Shown: positions 1-7,156 of the stretch, one piece after another
How the letters are laid out: each line of letters opens with the position of its first letter
How positions within the stretch are numbered: position 1 is the first letter of the stretch
Origin: Campylobacteraceae bacterium
Lineage (GTDB): Bacteria; Campylobacterota; Campylobacteria; Campylobacterales; JALSKU01
Assembly (NCBI GenBank): GCA_015488975.1
Contig: WFMT01000285.1
Span: 1 to 11,093 of the forward strand
DNA: 11,093 nt
Direction of reading: 5' to 3'
Made by a program: the position numbers and the translations under genes
Notes under the pieces: generated by a model
The model's input: the letters and a program-made list of their open reading frames with translations, nothing else
Told to the model about the DNA's origin: nothing
Database searches by the model: none

Positions 1-25
1 AAGAAGCGGGGATATAAGCCTTGCT

Positions 26-778
26 TTAGTTGAAAGCATAAAGAGATTGCGCTTCACCCTTGTCTGCCTCTTGGGTATCATACCTTAAAAACTTATGTTT
101 TACCATAAACCTTCTAACCATTTGCACATATTTGTCTCTAAGCTGAGAATACTTTTTCATTGTTTGCGCTGCATCTGTTCCGCTAAATTTTTCATCTAAA
201 ATTCTAGATTGATATCTTTGAATTCTGAAATTTTTATAAGCTCTATTGCTGTTTAAATTATTTACATAAGCATTAACAGAGGCTTGTAAAGAATTAAAAA
301 TTCTTATTTTATGGATTTTACCTTCTGCTCTATCTTGAGGAATTATTCCTTTTGCTCCGTATGTCCACTGACCAAAAAGATTGTCAGCTTGTATCGCAAA
401 TCTACTTTTTCCCCATGCACTCTCTATAGCAGCTTGAGTCAATGCTAAAGATTCAGGAACCTTATCAATCTTCAAAAGATAATCATCTTTATCAAAAAGA
501 TTCTTTATCTTATAAATTTTTGAAATCCTAACAAGCCTTCTTAAATCACTTTTATCAATACCGCCAAAGCCTTTTTTTTCAAGTTTATTAAAAAAGTTAA
601 TCACAAATTCTCTTCTTTTTAGTGTTATTTTATTGGCTTTTTTTATCATTGGTAGCATAATTTCTACAAATTTATTTCTTTGCAAAGAGGCATTTTTTAT
701 ATTATAATACCAAGAAGGCAATCCTCCAGCAAATAGTATCGATGATAAAAGTAATATTGATATCAATATTCTTTTCAC
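26..778 (-). CDS. Bax/FlgJ-type glucosaminidase, secreted peptidoglycan hydrolase
   Basis: 250 aa. A hydrophobic N-terminus (residues 4-18, ending LFAGG) looks like a signal peptide, so the enzyme probably acts in the periplasm on peptidoglycan glycan strands. The glucosaminidase (GH73-like) domain runs from about residue 105 to 225: the segment TQAAIESAWGKSRFA carries the expected catalytic Glu at E119, followed by NLFGQW (133-138) and the tail YSQLRDKYVQMVRRF typical of the family. The N-terminal part (LPSWYYNIKNA, then a charged helical region) fits the Bax branch (COG2992) better than flagellar FlgJ, since there is no rod-binding domain. The start is GTG at 778, with GGAG about 7 nt upstream lying in the 13-nt gap after dapF. 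It is the last gene of the coaE-dapF operon, so synthesis of a wall precursor and wall cleavage are co-transcribed. The family assignment is firm; the exact bond cleaved cannot be read from sequence. Confidence 0.87.
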   Translation of the reverse strand: MKRILISILLLSSILFAGGLPSWYYNIKNASLQRNKFVEIMLPMIKKANKITLKRREFVINFFNKLEKKGFGGIDKSDLRRLVRISKIYKIKNLFDKDDYLLKIDKVPESLALTQAAIESAWGKSRFAIQADNLFGQWTYGAKGIIPQDRAEGKIHKIRIFNSLQASVNAYVNNLNSNRAYKNFRIQRYQSRILDEKFSGTDAAQTMKKYSQLRDKYVQMVRRFMVKHKFLRYDTQEADKGEAQSLYAFN

Positions 779-791
779 TTTTTTTCTCCAG

Positions 792-1547
792 TTATAAAAT
801 TTTATCTCTTATTATATCAAAAACTTTTACAACTTTTCCTTTAAAATAAATTTTATTATTTTTATAAGACAGGATTAATTTTTCACCACTTTTTGGATAT
901 ACATCGGCAATATCTCTCACATAACCCTTAGCTCTTGCCATATAAAAACAAGCTGCCATTCCCGTACCACATGCCAGCGTTTCATCCTCAACTCCTCTTT
1001 CATAAGTTCTTACGAAAATTTGATGATTTTTTACCATTGCAAAATTGACATTGGTATTATATTTTTGCCTTAATTCTTTAGCCAAATCTTTTGAATAACT
1101 ATTTAAATCTTTAACAAAAGTCACCAGATGAGGCACTCCTGTATCAAGAAAATCCCAAATATAACCCTTATCATTGATATCTTTATCTATGATTTTCAAA
1201 TCTGTCAACATGACTTCAACAGTATCATTTTCAACCGTAGCTTCTATGATACCTGCTTTAGTCAAAAATTTCATATTTTCTCTAGCTAAGGCATTATTGA
1301 GTGCATAATGAGCCGCTGCCCTGCTGCCATTGCCACACATATCAGCCTCACTGCCATCGCTATTGTAAAATTGCCACTTAAAGTCATATTCAAAAGAATT
1401 GCCTGGTAAAATTACAATAAGTCCGTCTGCTCCAATTCCTGTTTGTCTGTGACACAACTCTTTGGCTAAATTACTTCTGTTTTTTTCTAAAAATGTATGA
1501 AATATTACAAAATCATTTCCACTTGCACTATATTTTGAAATTTGCAT
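792..1547 (-). CDS. dapF: diaminopimelate epimerase DapF
   Basis: 251 aa, slightly short for the family (about 270). It interconverts LL- and meso-diaminopimelate for lysine and peptidoglycan synthesis in the cytoplasm. The two catalytic cysteines are visible: C71 in EADMCGNGSR and C193 in LACGTGMAAC. The N-terminal KYSASGNDFV and GADGL (39-43) motifs, and N62 in FYNSDGSEADM, are also typical. ATG start at 1547 with AGGAG 6 nt upstream; this ribosome site and start lie inside the end of coaE, so the two genes overlap by 20 nt and are probably translationally coupled. Stop TAA is 13 nt before the glucosaminidase gene. Confidence 0.97.
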   Translation of the reverse strand: MQISKYSASGNDFVIFHTFLEKNRSNLAKELCHRQTGIGADGLIVILPGNSFEYDFKWQFYNSDGSEADMCGNGSRAAAHYALNNALARENMKFLTKAGIIEATVENDTVEVMLTDLKIIDKDINDKGYIWDFLDTGVPHLVTFVKDLNSYSKDLAKELRQKYNTNVNFAMVKNHQIFVRTYERGVEDETLACGTGMAACFYMARAKGYVRDIADVYPKSGEKLILSYKNNKIYFKGKVVKVFDIIRDKIL

Positions 1548-2121
1548 TATCTTCTCCTATATCCGACAATATTAGTTTTATATTGTTTTTTAAAAAATTT
1601 AAATCTTTTGAATTGTCTATCACCAAATCGGCTAATTTTCTTTTTTCTTCTATATCCATTTGAGATATTATTCTCTTTAATGCTTCATCTTTTCTCAAGC
1701 ACTCTCTTTTCATAAGTCTGTTTAATTGCACCTTTTTAGGAGCATAAACTACTATAACTATATCTGCCTTATAGCCAACACTTTCAAAAAACAAAGGAAT
1801 ATCTATAAGATATTTTTTATGAATACTTTGTAATCTCTCAGACTCTTTTTTTATCTCTTTTCTTATTTTAGGGTGCAAAAAATCTTCTAACTCTTTTTTT
1901 TTCTCTGTATCAGAAAAAATTAACTGTCCCAATCCCTTTCTGTCTATTTTATTATTTTTAATATATTTTTTACCAAATAATTTTCCGATAGATTCTTTGT
2001 TTTCATCAAGTAGCCTGTGAGCAATCTTATCAGCATCTATTATCTCGTAGCCATTTTTTTCAAATATTTTACAAACTGTGCTTTTTCCTGTGCAGATACC
2101 GCCGGTAATAATTATAACCAT
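1528..2121 (-). CDS. coaE: dephospho-CoA kinase CoaE
   Basis: 197 aa from the start chosen here. It phosphorylates dephospho-CoA at the ribose 3'-OH, the last step of CoA synthesis. The P-loop is right at the N-terminus (ITGGICTGKST), followed by the substrate motif IIDADKIAHRLL and the lid-region HPKIRKEI and DIPLFFE stretches typical of CoaE. An in-frame ATG at 2139 would add six residues (MDKRRV), but it has no ribosome site and sits at or before the predicted transcription start. The ATG at 2121 has AAGGAG four nt upstream and puts the P-loop at the usual distance from the start. First gene of the leftward operon; it overlaps dapF by 20 nt. A nine-A run on the coding strand (1894-1902) encodes part of an EKKKE stretch. 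Confidence 0.95.
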   Translation of the reverse strand: MVIIITGGICTGKSTVCKIFEKNGYEIIDADKIAHRLLDENKESIGKLFGKKYIKNNKIDRKGLGQLIFSDTEKKKELEDFLHPKIRKEIKKESERLQSIHKKYLIDIPLFFESVGYKADIVIVVYAPKKVQLNRLMKRECLRKDEALKRIISQMDIEEKRKLADLVIDNSKDLNFLKNNIKLILSDIGEDNANFKI

Positions 2122-2125
2122 TACT

Positions 2126-2131
2126 CTCCTT
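2126..2131 (-). promoter_or_regulatory. ribosome binding site that decides the coaE start
   Basis: The minus strand reads AAGGAG four nt upstream of the ATG at 2121. It lies inside the longer reading frame that begins at 2139, so that longer frame is unlikely to be the translated one. Confidence 0.75.
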
Positions 2132-2139
2132 TTATCCAT

Positions 2140-2150
2140 ATTTTATCATA
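2140..2150 (-). promoter_or_regulatory. probable promoter -10 region for coaE-dapF operon
   Basis: On the minus strand TATGAT (2150-2145) runs into TAAAAT (2145-2140). Either would start transcription at about 2133-2138, giving a very short leader to the coaE ATG at 2121. No convincing -35 is seen, which is common in Campylobacterota sigma-70 promoters. Inferred from sequence only. Confidence 0.5.
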
Positions 2151-2154
2151 TAAT
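2149..2154 (+). promoter_or_regulatory. promoter -10 box (TATAAT) for the orf73-purM-nrdB operon
   Basis: Perfect TATAAT, preceded by a T-rich tract (from about 2125) but no clear -35, as is usual for AT-rich Campylobacterota promoters. The predicted transcription start is near 2161, about 30 nt before the ATG at 2191. It overlaps the divergent coaE promoter and lies exactly in the spacer of the 2139-2164 inverted repeat. Confidence 0.65.
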
Positions 2155-2190
2155 CGATAAAATACGACAATATTCAAAAAGGAAAAAGAT

Positions 2191-2412
2191 ATGTGCTATC
2201 AAAAATTACAAAGGATCTTAACAGCTATTGTTCTTGGCATAACTTTACTTTTTTTTACATTAGGGTTCAATGGTGATACCAAAATGTTTCAAATAGCAGT
2301 AATTTTACAAATTTTTGTTATTTTAATGCTTCTTCTGTGGGCATTTACAAACTTCTGTCCTTCTATATGGTTTTTAAAAAAAATATTCCCTCCTTGTGAT
2401 TGGAAAAAGTAA
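2191..2412 (+). CDS. small two-helix membrane protein with C-terminal cysteines, function unknown
   Basis: 73 aa. Two hydrophobic segments (about 9-26 and 33-53) are joined by a short loop GFNGDTK, so it should be an inner-membrane hairpin. The C-terminus carries FTNFCPSIWFLKKIFPPCDW, with two cysteines (C56 and C69) just after the second helix. The layout of two helices followed by a CP motif recalls DUF2892/YgaP-type membrane domains, but I cannot assign a family with confidence. AAGGA lies 7 nt before the ATG, and the gene is first after a good -10 box. It ends 13 nt before purM, so it is probably co-transcribed with purM and nrdB. The clean ribosome site, promoter and membrane pattern support a real gene. 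Confidence 0.8.
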   Translation: MCYQKLQRILTAIVLGITLLFFTLGFNGDTKMFQIAVILQIFVILMLLLWAFTNFCPSIWFLKKIFPPCDWKK

Positions 2413-2425
2413 TGGAGAATAATAA

Positions 2426-3424
2426 GTGAGCAAAATAAGTTATAAAGATGCCGGTGTTGATATAGATGAAGGTGCGAGATTTGTTGAAGAGATAAAACCT
2501 TTTGTTACTTCAACTTTTGATAAAAATGTCATAGGTGGCATCGGCTCTTTTGCAGGAGCTTACGAACTGCCATCAGGATATAAAAAACCAGTCATTCTAG
2601 GTGCGACTGATGGGGTCGGTACAAAACTCAAACTTGCAATAGATGCCAAAAGGTTTGATACAGTCGGAATTGACTTAGTCGCTATGTGTGTAAATGACCT
2701 TATATGCAACTTCGCAACACCTATGTTTTTTTTAGACTATTATGCAACAGCTAAACTTAAAACCAACGAATCAACCGCTGTAGTTAAAGGTATAAGTGAG
2801 GGTTGCCTACAAAGTACATGTGCTTTGATAGGCGGTGAAACCGCTGAGATGCCTGGAATGTATGCAAAAAATGATTTTGATTTAGCAGGTTTTGCAGTCG
2901 GAATTGCTGAGAAAGATGAATTAGACAGAGTAAAAAAAGTCAAAGAGGGCGATATATTGATCGCACTGCCTAGCTCAGGCATCCATTCAAACGGTTACTC
3001 ACTTGTTAGAAAATTATTGTTTGAAAAATTAAATCATAAATTTGATGATAAAATAGCCGGAGAAAAACTCATTGATCTGCTCTTGAAACCTACTAATATA
3101 TATGTACAAACTTTTAAAAAACTAAAACCTTATATAAATGCACTTGCCCATATAACAGGTGGCGGTATCACAGAAAATTTACCAAGAGCTTTACCTAAAA
3201 ATTTACAAGCGATAATCAGAAAAAATGATATACAAACTCTCCCCATCTTTGAATATATGTCAAAATTTGTAGAAGAAAAGGAAATGTTTAAAACTTTCAA
3301 TATGGGAGTTGGCATGGTTATCATAGCAAATCCGAAAAATGTTGATAAAATTTTGGAAAACTCAGATGGTTATATAATCGGAGAGATACAAAAGGGCATA
3401 AACAAGGTTCAAATAAAAGGATAA
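2426..3424 (+). CDS. purM: phosphoribosylformylglycinamidine cyclo-ligase PurM (AIR synthetase)
   Basis: 332 aa, close to the usual length. It closes the imidazole ring of AIR from FGAM with ATP, step five of purine synthesis, in the cytoplasm. Family motifs run in order: SYKDAGVDID (5-14), GATDGVGTKLKLA (59-71, nucleotide and metal binding), DLVAMCVND (83-91), GGETAEMPGMY (136-146), SSGIHSNGYSLVRK (183-196), HITGGGITENLPR (242-254) and NMGVGM (292-297). The start is GTG at 2426, with GGAG 8 nt upstream; this gives the SYKDAG motif its normal N-terminal position. It lies 13 nt after the small membrane protein gene and 4 nt before nrdB. Confidence 0.97.
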   Translation: MSKISYKDAGVDIDEGARFVEEIKPFVTSTFDKNVIGGIGSFAGAYELPSGYKKPVILGATDGVGTKLKLAIDAKRFDTVGIDLVAMCVNDLICNFATPMFFLDYYATAKLKTNESTAVVKGISEGCLQSTCALIGGETAEMPGMYAKNDFDLAGFAVGIAEKDELDRVKKVKEGDILIALPSSGIHSNGYSLVRKLLFEKLNHKFDDKIAGEKLIDLLLKPTNIYVQTFKKLKPYINALAHITGGGITENLPRALPKNLQAIIRKNDIQTLPIFEYMSKFVEEKEMFKTFNMGVGMVIIANPKNVDKILENSDGYIIGEIQKGINKVQIKG

Positions 3425-3428
3425 GAAC

Positions 3429-4451
3429 ATGATTAAAAGAAAAAAGATATACAACCCGGACTCAAAAGAGAGTGTAGGAGAAAGAAGAGTTTTTGGTGGT
3501 AATCCTACAGGAATATTTGAATTAAATAAGATAAAATACCAATGGGCTTATAATCTTTGGGATATGATGCTAAATAACACCTGGTTTCCAAAAGAAGTTG
3601 ACATGACCACTGATGTTAGGGATTATAAACAACTCACAGACCAGGAAAAGGTCTCTTATGACAAAGCTTTGTCTCAGCTTATTTTTATGGATTCACTTCA
3701 AACAAATAACTTAATAGATAATGTAAATCCTTTTATAACTTCTCCAGAGATCAACCTCATACTTGTTAGGCAGGCTTACGAGGAAGCTTTGCATTCACAA
3801 AGTTATGCCGTTATGGTGGATAGCATTTCAAGCAATACAGATGAGATATATGAAATGTGGAGGCAAGATGCAAAACTAAAAGGCAAGAATGATTATATCG
3901 CAAGTGTTTATGAAAAGTTGGCCGAAAATCCAACGGAAAAACAGATAGTAAAAGCAATGTTTGCCAATCAAATTTTAGAGGGATTATATTTTTATAGTGG
4001 TTTTACTTTTTTTTATACATTGGCAAGAAGCGGTAAAATGCTTGGTTCTGCTCAAATGATAAGATTTATCCAAAGAGATGAAGTAACCCACCTTTTGATA
4101 TTTCAAAACATGATAAATGTCGTCAAAAAAGAGAGACCTGAACTTTTTACAAAAGAGTTGCTTGATGAAGTTTATCATATGTTTGAAGAAGCTGTAAAAC
4201 TCGAAGTATCTTGGGGGCAATACATAACAAACGGTCAAATTTTAGGATTAACAGATGAGATCATAGATGAATATATCAAGTATTTGGCAAATGAAAGGCT
4301 AAAAGCGGTTGGCTTAAAGCAGCTATACAATGCAAAACATCCGATAAAATGGGTAGATAATTTTAGCCAGTTCAATAATCAAAAAACTAACTTTTTTGAG
4401 GGAAATGTTGCAAACTATTCAAAAGGAAGTTTAACTTTTGACGACTTTTAA
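3429..4451 (+). CDS. nrdB: class Ia ribonucleotide reductase beta subunit NrdB (R2)
   Basis: 340 aa. It carries the di-iron/tyrosyl radical cofactor used with NrdA to reduce ribonucleotides to dNTPs. All expected residues are present with the E. coli spacing: D88 (FMDSLQ), E119 and H122 with the radical tyrosine Y126 (YEEALHSQSY), E184 (LEGLYFY), and E218 and H221 (RDEVTHL). The tyrosine is retained, so this looks like a classical radical-bearing R2 rather than a tyrosine-less class Ic protein. The acidic, aromatic C-terminus (LTFDDF) fits the NrdA-docking tail. ATG start with AAAGGA at the very end of purM. nrdA is not in this window. The end of the gene overlaps the next by 14 nt. Confidence 0.97.
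   Translation: MIKRKKIYNPDSKESVGERRVFGGNPTGIFELNKIKYQWAYNLWDMMLNNTWFPKEVDMTTDVRDYKQLTDQEKVSYDKALSQLIFMDSLQTNNLIDNVNPFITSPEINLILVRQAYEEALHSQSYAVMVDSISSNTDEIYEMWRQDAKLKGKNDYIASVYEKLAENPTEKQIVKAMFANQILEGLYFYSGFTFFYTLARSGKMLGSAQMIRFIQRDEVTHLLIFQNMINVVKKERPELFTKELLDEVYHMFEEAVKLEVSWGQYITNGQILGLTDEIIDEYIKYLANERLKAVGLKQLYNAKHPIKWVDNFSQFNNQKTNFFEGNVANYSKGSLTFDDF
4423..4429 (+). promoter_or_regulatory. ribosome binding site supporting the TTG start of the amidase
   Basis: AAGGAAG lies 8 nt before TTG at 4438, inside the nrdB coding end. It supports the unusual start codon, since no in-frame ATG exists before the catalytic Glu codon. Confidence 0.6.
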
Positions 4452-5169
4452 AGAGTTAGTATCTTTACAATTTTCTTATGATAACTTTGCATTTGAAAAG
4501 AATTTTAAAAAACTCTCATCTCTTGTCAAAAAAGCTCCGACAAATTCTATCATTTGTGCTCCGGAGCTGTGTCTTAGTAATTTTTGTTATGATAATATGT
4601 TTAAAGCTGCCGATTTTAGCACAAAGATAGAAAAAGAATTATTAAAACTTACAAAAAATAAAACTCTCTGTTTGAGCATGATTGAGTATGAAAACGGTAA
4701 TTTTTACAATAGAGCAAAATTTATTCAAAATGAAAAAATTATATATCAAAGAGACAAGTATGAGCTTTTTAAACTTGGTAAAGAGGATAGTTATTTTACC
4801 CCTGGCAAAAAAAATGATATAAAAATTTTTAAAGCAAATGGTATCAAATATGCAATTCTTATATGTTTTGAGCTTAGATTTGTGGAGCTTTGGAAGCAAA
4901 TTCAAGGTGCCGATATAGTTTTGATACCATCTTTATGGGCAACAGCAAGAAAAAAGCATTTACAAATCCTAAGCAATGCCTTATCACTTCTAAATCAGTG
5001 CTTCGTAATCGTATCAAATAGTGCAAATGAAGATATGGCAAAAAATTCTTCTTTTTCTTCGCCTTTTGGCGAATTCTGTAAAAATGATAGAAAAAGTTTA
5101 ATTTTAAAAGAGATAAACTTGAAAGAGATAAAAAAGATGAGAAGATATATAGATATAGGAATAAAATGA
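4438..5169 (+). CDS. carbon-nitrogen hydrolase (nitrilase superfamily amidase)
   Basis: 243 aa. Its Glu-Lys-Cys triad marks a nitrilase-superfamily enzyme that hydrolyses a small-molecule amide or nitrile: E43 in APELCLSNF, K107 in RDKYELF and C143 in LICFELRF, then GADIVLIPSLW. The accessory Glu (E116, in KEDSYFTPG) is also there. The Nit2/omega-amidase-like or deaminated-glutathione amidase branch is possible, but the substrate cannot be assigned from sequence. The start is TTG at 4438, overlapping the end of nrdB by 14 nt, with AAGGAAG 8 nt upstream; the first in-frame ATG is at residue 54, beyond the catalytic Glu, so it cannot be the start. The stop overlaps the pcm start (ATGA), implying tight co-expression with pcm. 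Confidence 0.88.
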   Translation: MTTFKELVSLQFSYDNFAFEKNFKKLSSLVKKAPTNSIICAPELCLSNFCYDNMFKAADFSTKIEKELLKLTKNKTLCLSMIEYENGNFYNRAKFIQNEKIIYQRDKYELFKLGKEDSYFTPGKKNDIKIFKANGIKYAILICFELRFVELWKQIQGADIVLIPSLWATARKKHLQILSNALSLLNQCFVIVSNSANEDMAKNSSFSSPFGEFCKNDRKSLILKEINLKEIKKMRRYIDIGIK

Positions 5170-5813
5170 TAGAAAAAAGGATACAGTTTCAAAAATGCAA
5201 AAAAATGGCTGAAGAAATTGATAAAATTTTTCCTTTGGAAGAACATATTTTTGAAGCTTTTACACAAATACAAAGAGAGTCTTTTGTTCCGGTTGGATTT
5301 AAACATTATGCTTATAAGTTAGATGCCTTGCCTCTATCTTCAAGTCAATGGATAAGTTCGCCCTTAACAGTTGCAAAAATGACACAATTTTTAGAAATAA
5401 ACGATAAAGTTGATTCTGTTATGGAGATTGGGTGTGGGAGCGGGTATCAAGCTGCAATTTTAAGTAAATTAATAAGAAGGGTTTTTACGATTGAAAGAAT
5501 TGAAAAGCTATCAATAGAAGCAAAAACGAGATTTAAAAAGATGGAAATCAGCAATATCCATATAAGATATGATGATGGACAAAACGGTTGGAGTTCTTAT
5601 GCCCCATTTGACAGGATACTCTTTTCCGCCTCAATCAAAGAAATACCGAAAAAGATATTCAATCAACTAAAAAGCGGTGGTATTTTAGTAGCTCCCATAG
5701 AAAAAGACAAAAAACATATAATTACAAAATTTATAAAAAAAGATGATAAAATTATCAAAAATGAACTCAATAATTGTCTTTTTGTACCTATTTTAAACGG
5801 AGTGAAAAAATAA
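5166..5813 (+). CDS. pcm: protein-L-isoaspartate O-methyltransferase Pcm
   Basis: 215 aa. It uses S-adenosylmethionine to methylate isoaspartyl residues in aged proteins so that they can revert to aspartate. The signature N-terminal region reads RESFVPVGFKHYAYKLDALPL and then QWISSP (61-66), matching the family pattern of FVP, AY-D, LP and a conserved SP before the SAM domain. SAM motif I is VMEIGCGSGYQAAIL (85-99) with acidic E110 at the end of beta-2. FDRILFSASIKEIP and the GGILVAPI strand follow as motifs II and III. ATG at 5166 overlaps the amidase stop by 4 nt; AGGA is 5 nt upstream. Last gene of the purM-nrdB operon. Confidence 0.95.
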   Translation: MIEKRIQFQKCKKMAEEIDKIFPLEEHIFEAFTQIQRESFVPVGFKHYAYKLDALPLSSSQWISSPLTVAKMTQFLEINDKVDSVMEIGCGSGYQAAILSKLIRRVFTIERIEKLSIEAKTRFKKMEISNIHIRYDDGQNGWSSYAPFDRILFSASIKEIPKKIFNQLKSGGILVAPIEKDKKHIITKFIKKDDKIIKNELNNCLFVPILNGVKK

Positions 5814-5816
5814 TTA

Positions 5817-5825
5817 TGATATAAT
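5817..5825 (+). promoter_or_regulatory. extended -10 promoter for gltA
   Basis: TGATATAAT, a TG-extended perfect TATAAT, lies just after the pcm stop. The predicted transcription start is near 5832, about 20 nt before the gltA ATG at 5852. It gives gltA its own promoter in addition to any read-through from pcm. It sits within a short AT-only symmetry (AATTAT-GAT-ATAATT, 5812-5826). Confidence 0.65.
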
Positions 5826-5840
5826 TTTACCTTATGACAA

Positions 5841-5846
5841 AAGGAG
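5841..5846 (+). promoter_or_regulatory. ribosome binding site that decides the gltA start
   Basis: AAGGAG lies 5 nt before ATG at 5852. It falls inside the longer frame starting at ATG 5834, which has no ribosome site and begins at or near the predicted transcription start, so 5852 is preferred. Confidence 0.75.
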
Positions 5847-5851
5847 ATAAA

Positions 5852-7132
5852 ATGAAATCAATTGCTACAATAAAAATTGATGAGAAGGTCTATGAATTCC
5901 CAATTTTAGAAGGCACCAGAGGTCCTAAGGTCCTGGACATCAGATCGTTTTATAAAGATACAGGAATGTTTACATACGATCCTGGTTTTACTTCAACTGC
6001 AAGCTGTAATTCAGAGATAACATTTATAAATGGAGAAAAAGGTGAGCTTAGATATAAAGGTTATCCAATAGAAGAATTGACTGAAAAATACAAATATCTT
6101 GACATCTGTTATCTTCTTTTAAATTCCAAATTACCTACGCATGAACAATCAATAGAGTTTGATAATGAATTAAGACATCGTGCATTTGTTGATGAGGGCT
6201 TTCAAAGCCTTTTTAATGCTTTTCCAAGAACTGCACATCCTATGGCGATGCTCTCTTCGGCTGTAAGTGCACTCTCTGCATTTTATTATGATCATGTTGA
6301 TATTTCAGATGAATCTGAATTTGCCCAAATGTCAGGAAGAATTATAGCAAAAATCCCCACCTTGGCATCTTTAGCTTACAGAAGAGGACTTGGTATTCCC
6401 ATCATTTATCCAGATATTGACAGATACTTTACAGAAAACTTTTTATATATGCTAAGAGCCTATCCAGGTGGCAAAATGCATAGAAATATCAATGAAAAAG
6501 CAGATACAAAGATTAGTGATATAGAAGTCAAGGCGCTTGATACCATCTTTACTTTACATGCCGATCACGAGCAAAATGCTTCAACAACAACAGTAAGAAC
6601 AGTTGCATCAACCGGAGCTCATCCTTACGGTGCCATATCAGCTGGAATAAATGCTTTATGGGGAAGAGCTCATGGCGGGGCAAATGAGTCTGTTATAGCT
6701 CAGCTCGAACTTATTGGTAATGTTAAAAATGTAGATAAATATATAGCAAAGGCAAAAGATCCGGATGATTCTTTTAGACTTATGGGTTTTGGACACAGAG
6801 TTTATAAAAACTTTGATCCAAGAGCAAAAATACTAAAAAAACTTCAAGATCAGTTAAAAGACGAATTAAATCTCGACTCAAGACTTTTAGAAATTGCTCA
6901 TAAGATAGAAGATATAGCCTTAAATGATGAGTATTTTATAAAAAGAAACCTTTATCCTAATATTGATTTTTATTCGGGAGTTATTTTAACAGCTCTTGGG
7001 ATTCCTAAAAATATGTTTACCACTATATTTGTAATAGGAAGAACTGTTGGATGGATTTCTCAATGGGTAGAATTTAAAAAAGATAAAAAAGCAAAAATAG
7101 CAAGGCCTAGACAGTTATATCTTGGGTTATAA
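5852..7132 (+). CDS. gltA: type II citrate synthase GltA
   Basis: 426 aa, the normal size for the hexameric bacterial type. It condenses acetyl-CoA and oxaloacetate to citrate. The catalytic triad is visible at E. coli spacing: H274 (RAHGGANES), H315 (GFGHRVYKN) and D372 (NIDFYSG). The LHADHEQNASTTTVR motif (235-249) and the all-beta N-terminal extension with FTYDPGFTSTASC, seen in NADH-regulated type II enzymes, are also present. In Campylobacterota with a reductive TCA cycle, citrate synthase may run alongside ATP-citrate lyase; which direction applies here cannot be seen from this window. ATG at 5852 is preferred over 5834 because AAGGAG precedes it. The gene ends 24 nt from the converging kinase gene, with no good terminator between. 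Confidence 0.97.
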   Translation: MKSIATIKIDEKVYEFPILEGTRGPKVLDIRSFYKDTGMFTYDPGFTSTASCNSEITFINGEKGELRYKGYPIEELTEKYKYLDICYLLLNSKLPTHEQSIEFDNELRHRAFVDEGFQSLFNAFPRTAHPMAMLSSAVSALSAFYYDHVDISDESEFAQMSGRIIAKIPTLASLAYRRGLGIPIIYPDIDRYFTENFLYMLRAYPGGKMHRNINEKADTKISDIEVKALDTIFTLHADHEQNASTTTVRTVASTGAHPYGAISAGINALWGRAHGGANESVIAQLELIGNVKNVDKYIAKAKDPDDSFRLMGFGHRVYKNFDPRAKILKKLQDQLKDELNLDSRLLEIAHKIEDIALNDEYFIKRNLYPNIDFYSGVILTALGIPKNMFTTIFVIGRTVGWISQWVEFKKDKKAKIARPRQLYLGL

Positions 7133-7156
7133 ATGCCTATCTATGATATATTATAG

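Larger units (their letters stand above)
2139..2164. repeat. 9-8-9 inverted repeat across the divergent promoter
   Basis: Arms TATTTTATC (2139-2147) and GATAAAATA (2156-2164) are perfect reverse complements around an 8-bp spacer that holds the rightward -10 box. The position would let a dimeric DNA-binding protein block both divergent promoters at once. Both arms are AT-rich, so chance symmetry is possible; no regulator is identified. Confidence 0.5.

Noticed and set aside
4..26. Hairpin with arms AAGCGGGG and CCTTGCTT as a terminator at the left edge
   Set aside because: The stem needs two G-U pairs on the plus strand and has mismatches on the minus strand, and no long T-run follows within the window, so it is too weak to call.
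1894..1902. Nine-base homopolymer in coaE as a phase-variable tract
   Set aside because: It encodes an ordinary EKKKE stretch in an essential gene, and runs of eight T occur elsewhere in this AT-rich window (bax-like gene, purM, nrdB), so it is best explained by composition.
2740..5306. Several antisense open frames opposite purM, nrdB, the amidase and pcm
   Set aside because: They lie wholly inside well-supported genes, lack ribosome sites or family motifs, and have low-complexity Phe/Ser/Lys-rich translations typical of reverse-strand shadows.
5812..5826. 6-3-6 inverted repeat over the gltA -10 box as an operator
   Set aside because: The arms are entirely A/T and arise largely from the TATAAT box itself; not distinguishable from chance.
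7133..7156. Bidirectional terminator between the converging gltA and kinase genes
   Set aside because: Only an imperfect AT-only hairpin (7141-7156) is present, with no GC stem and no T-run on either strand.
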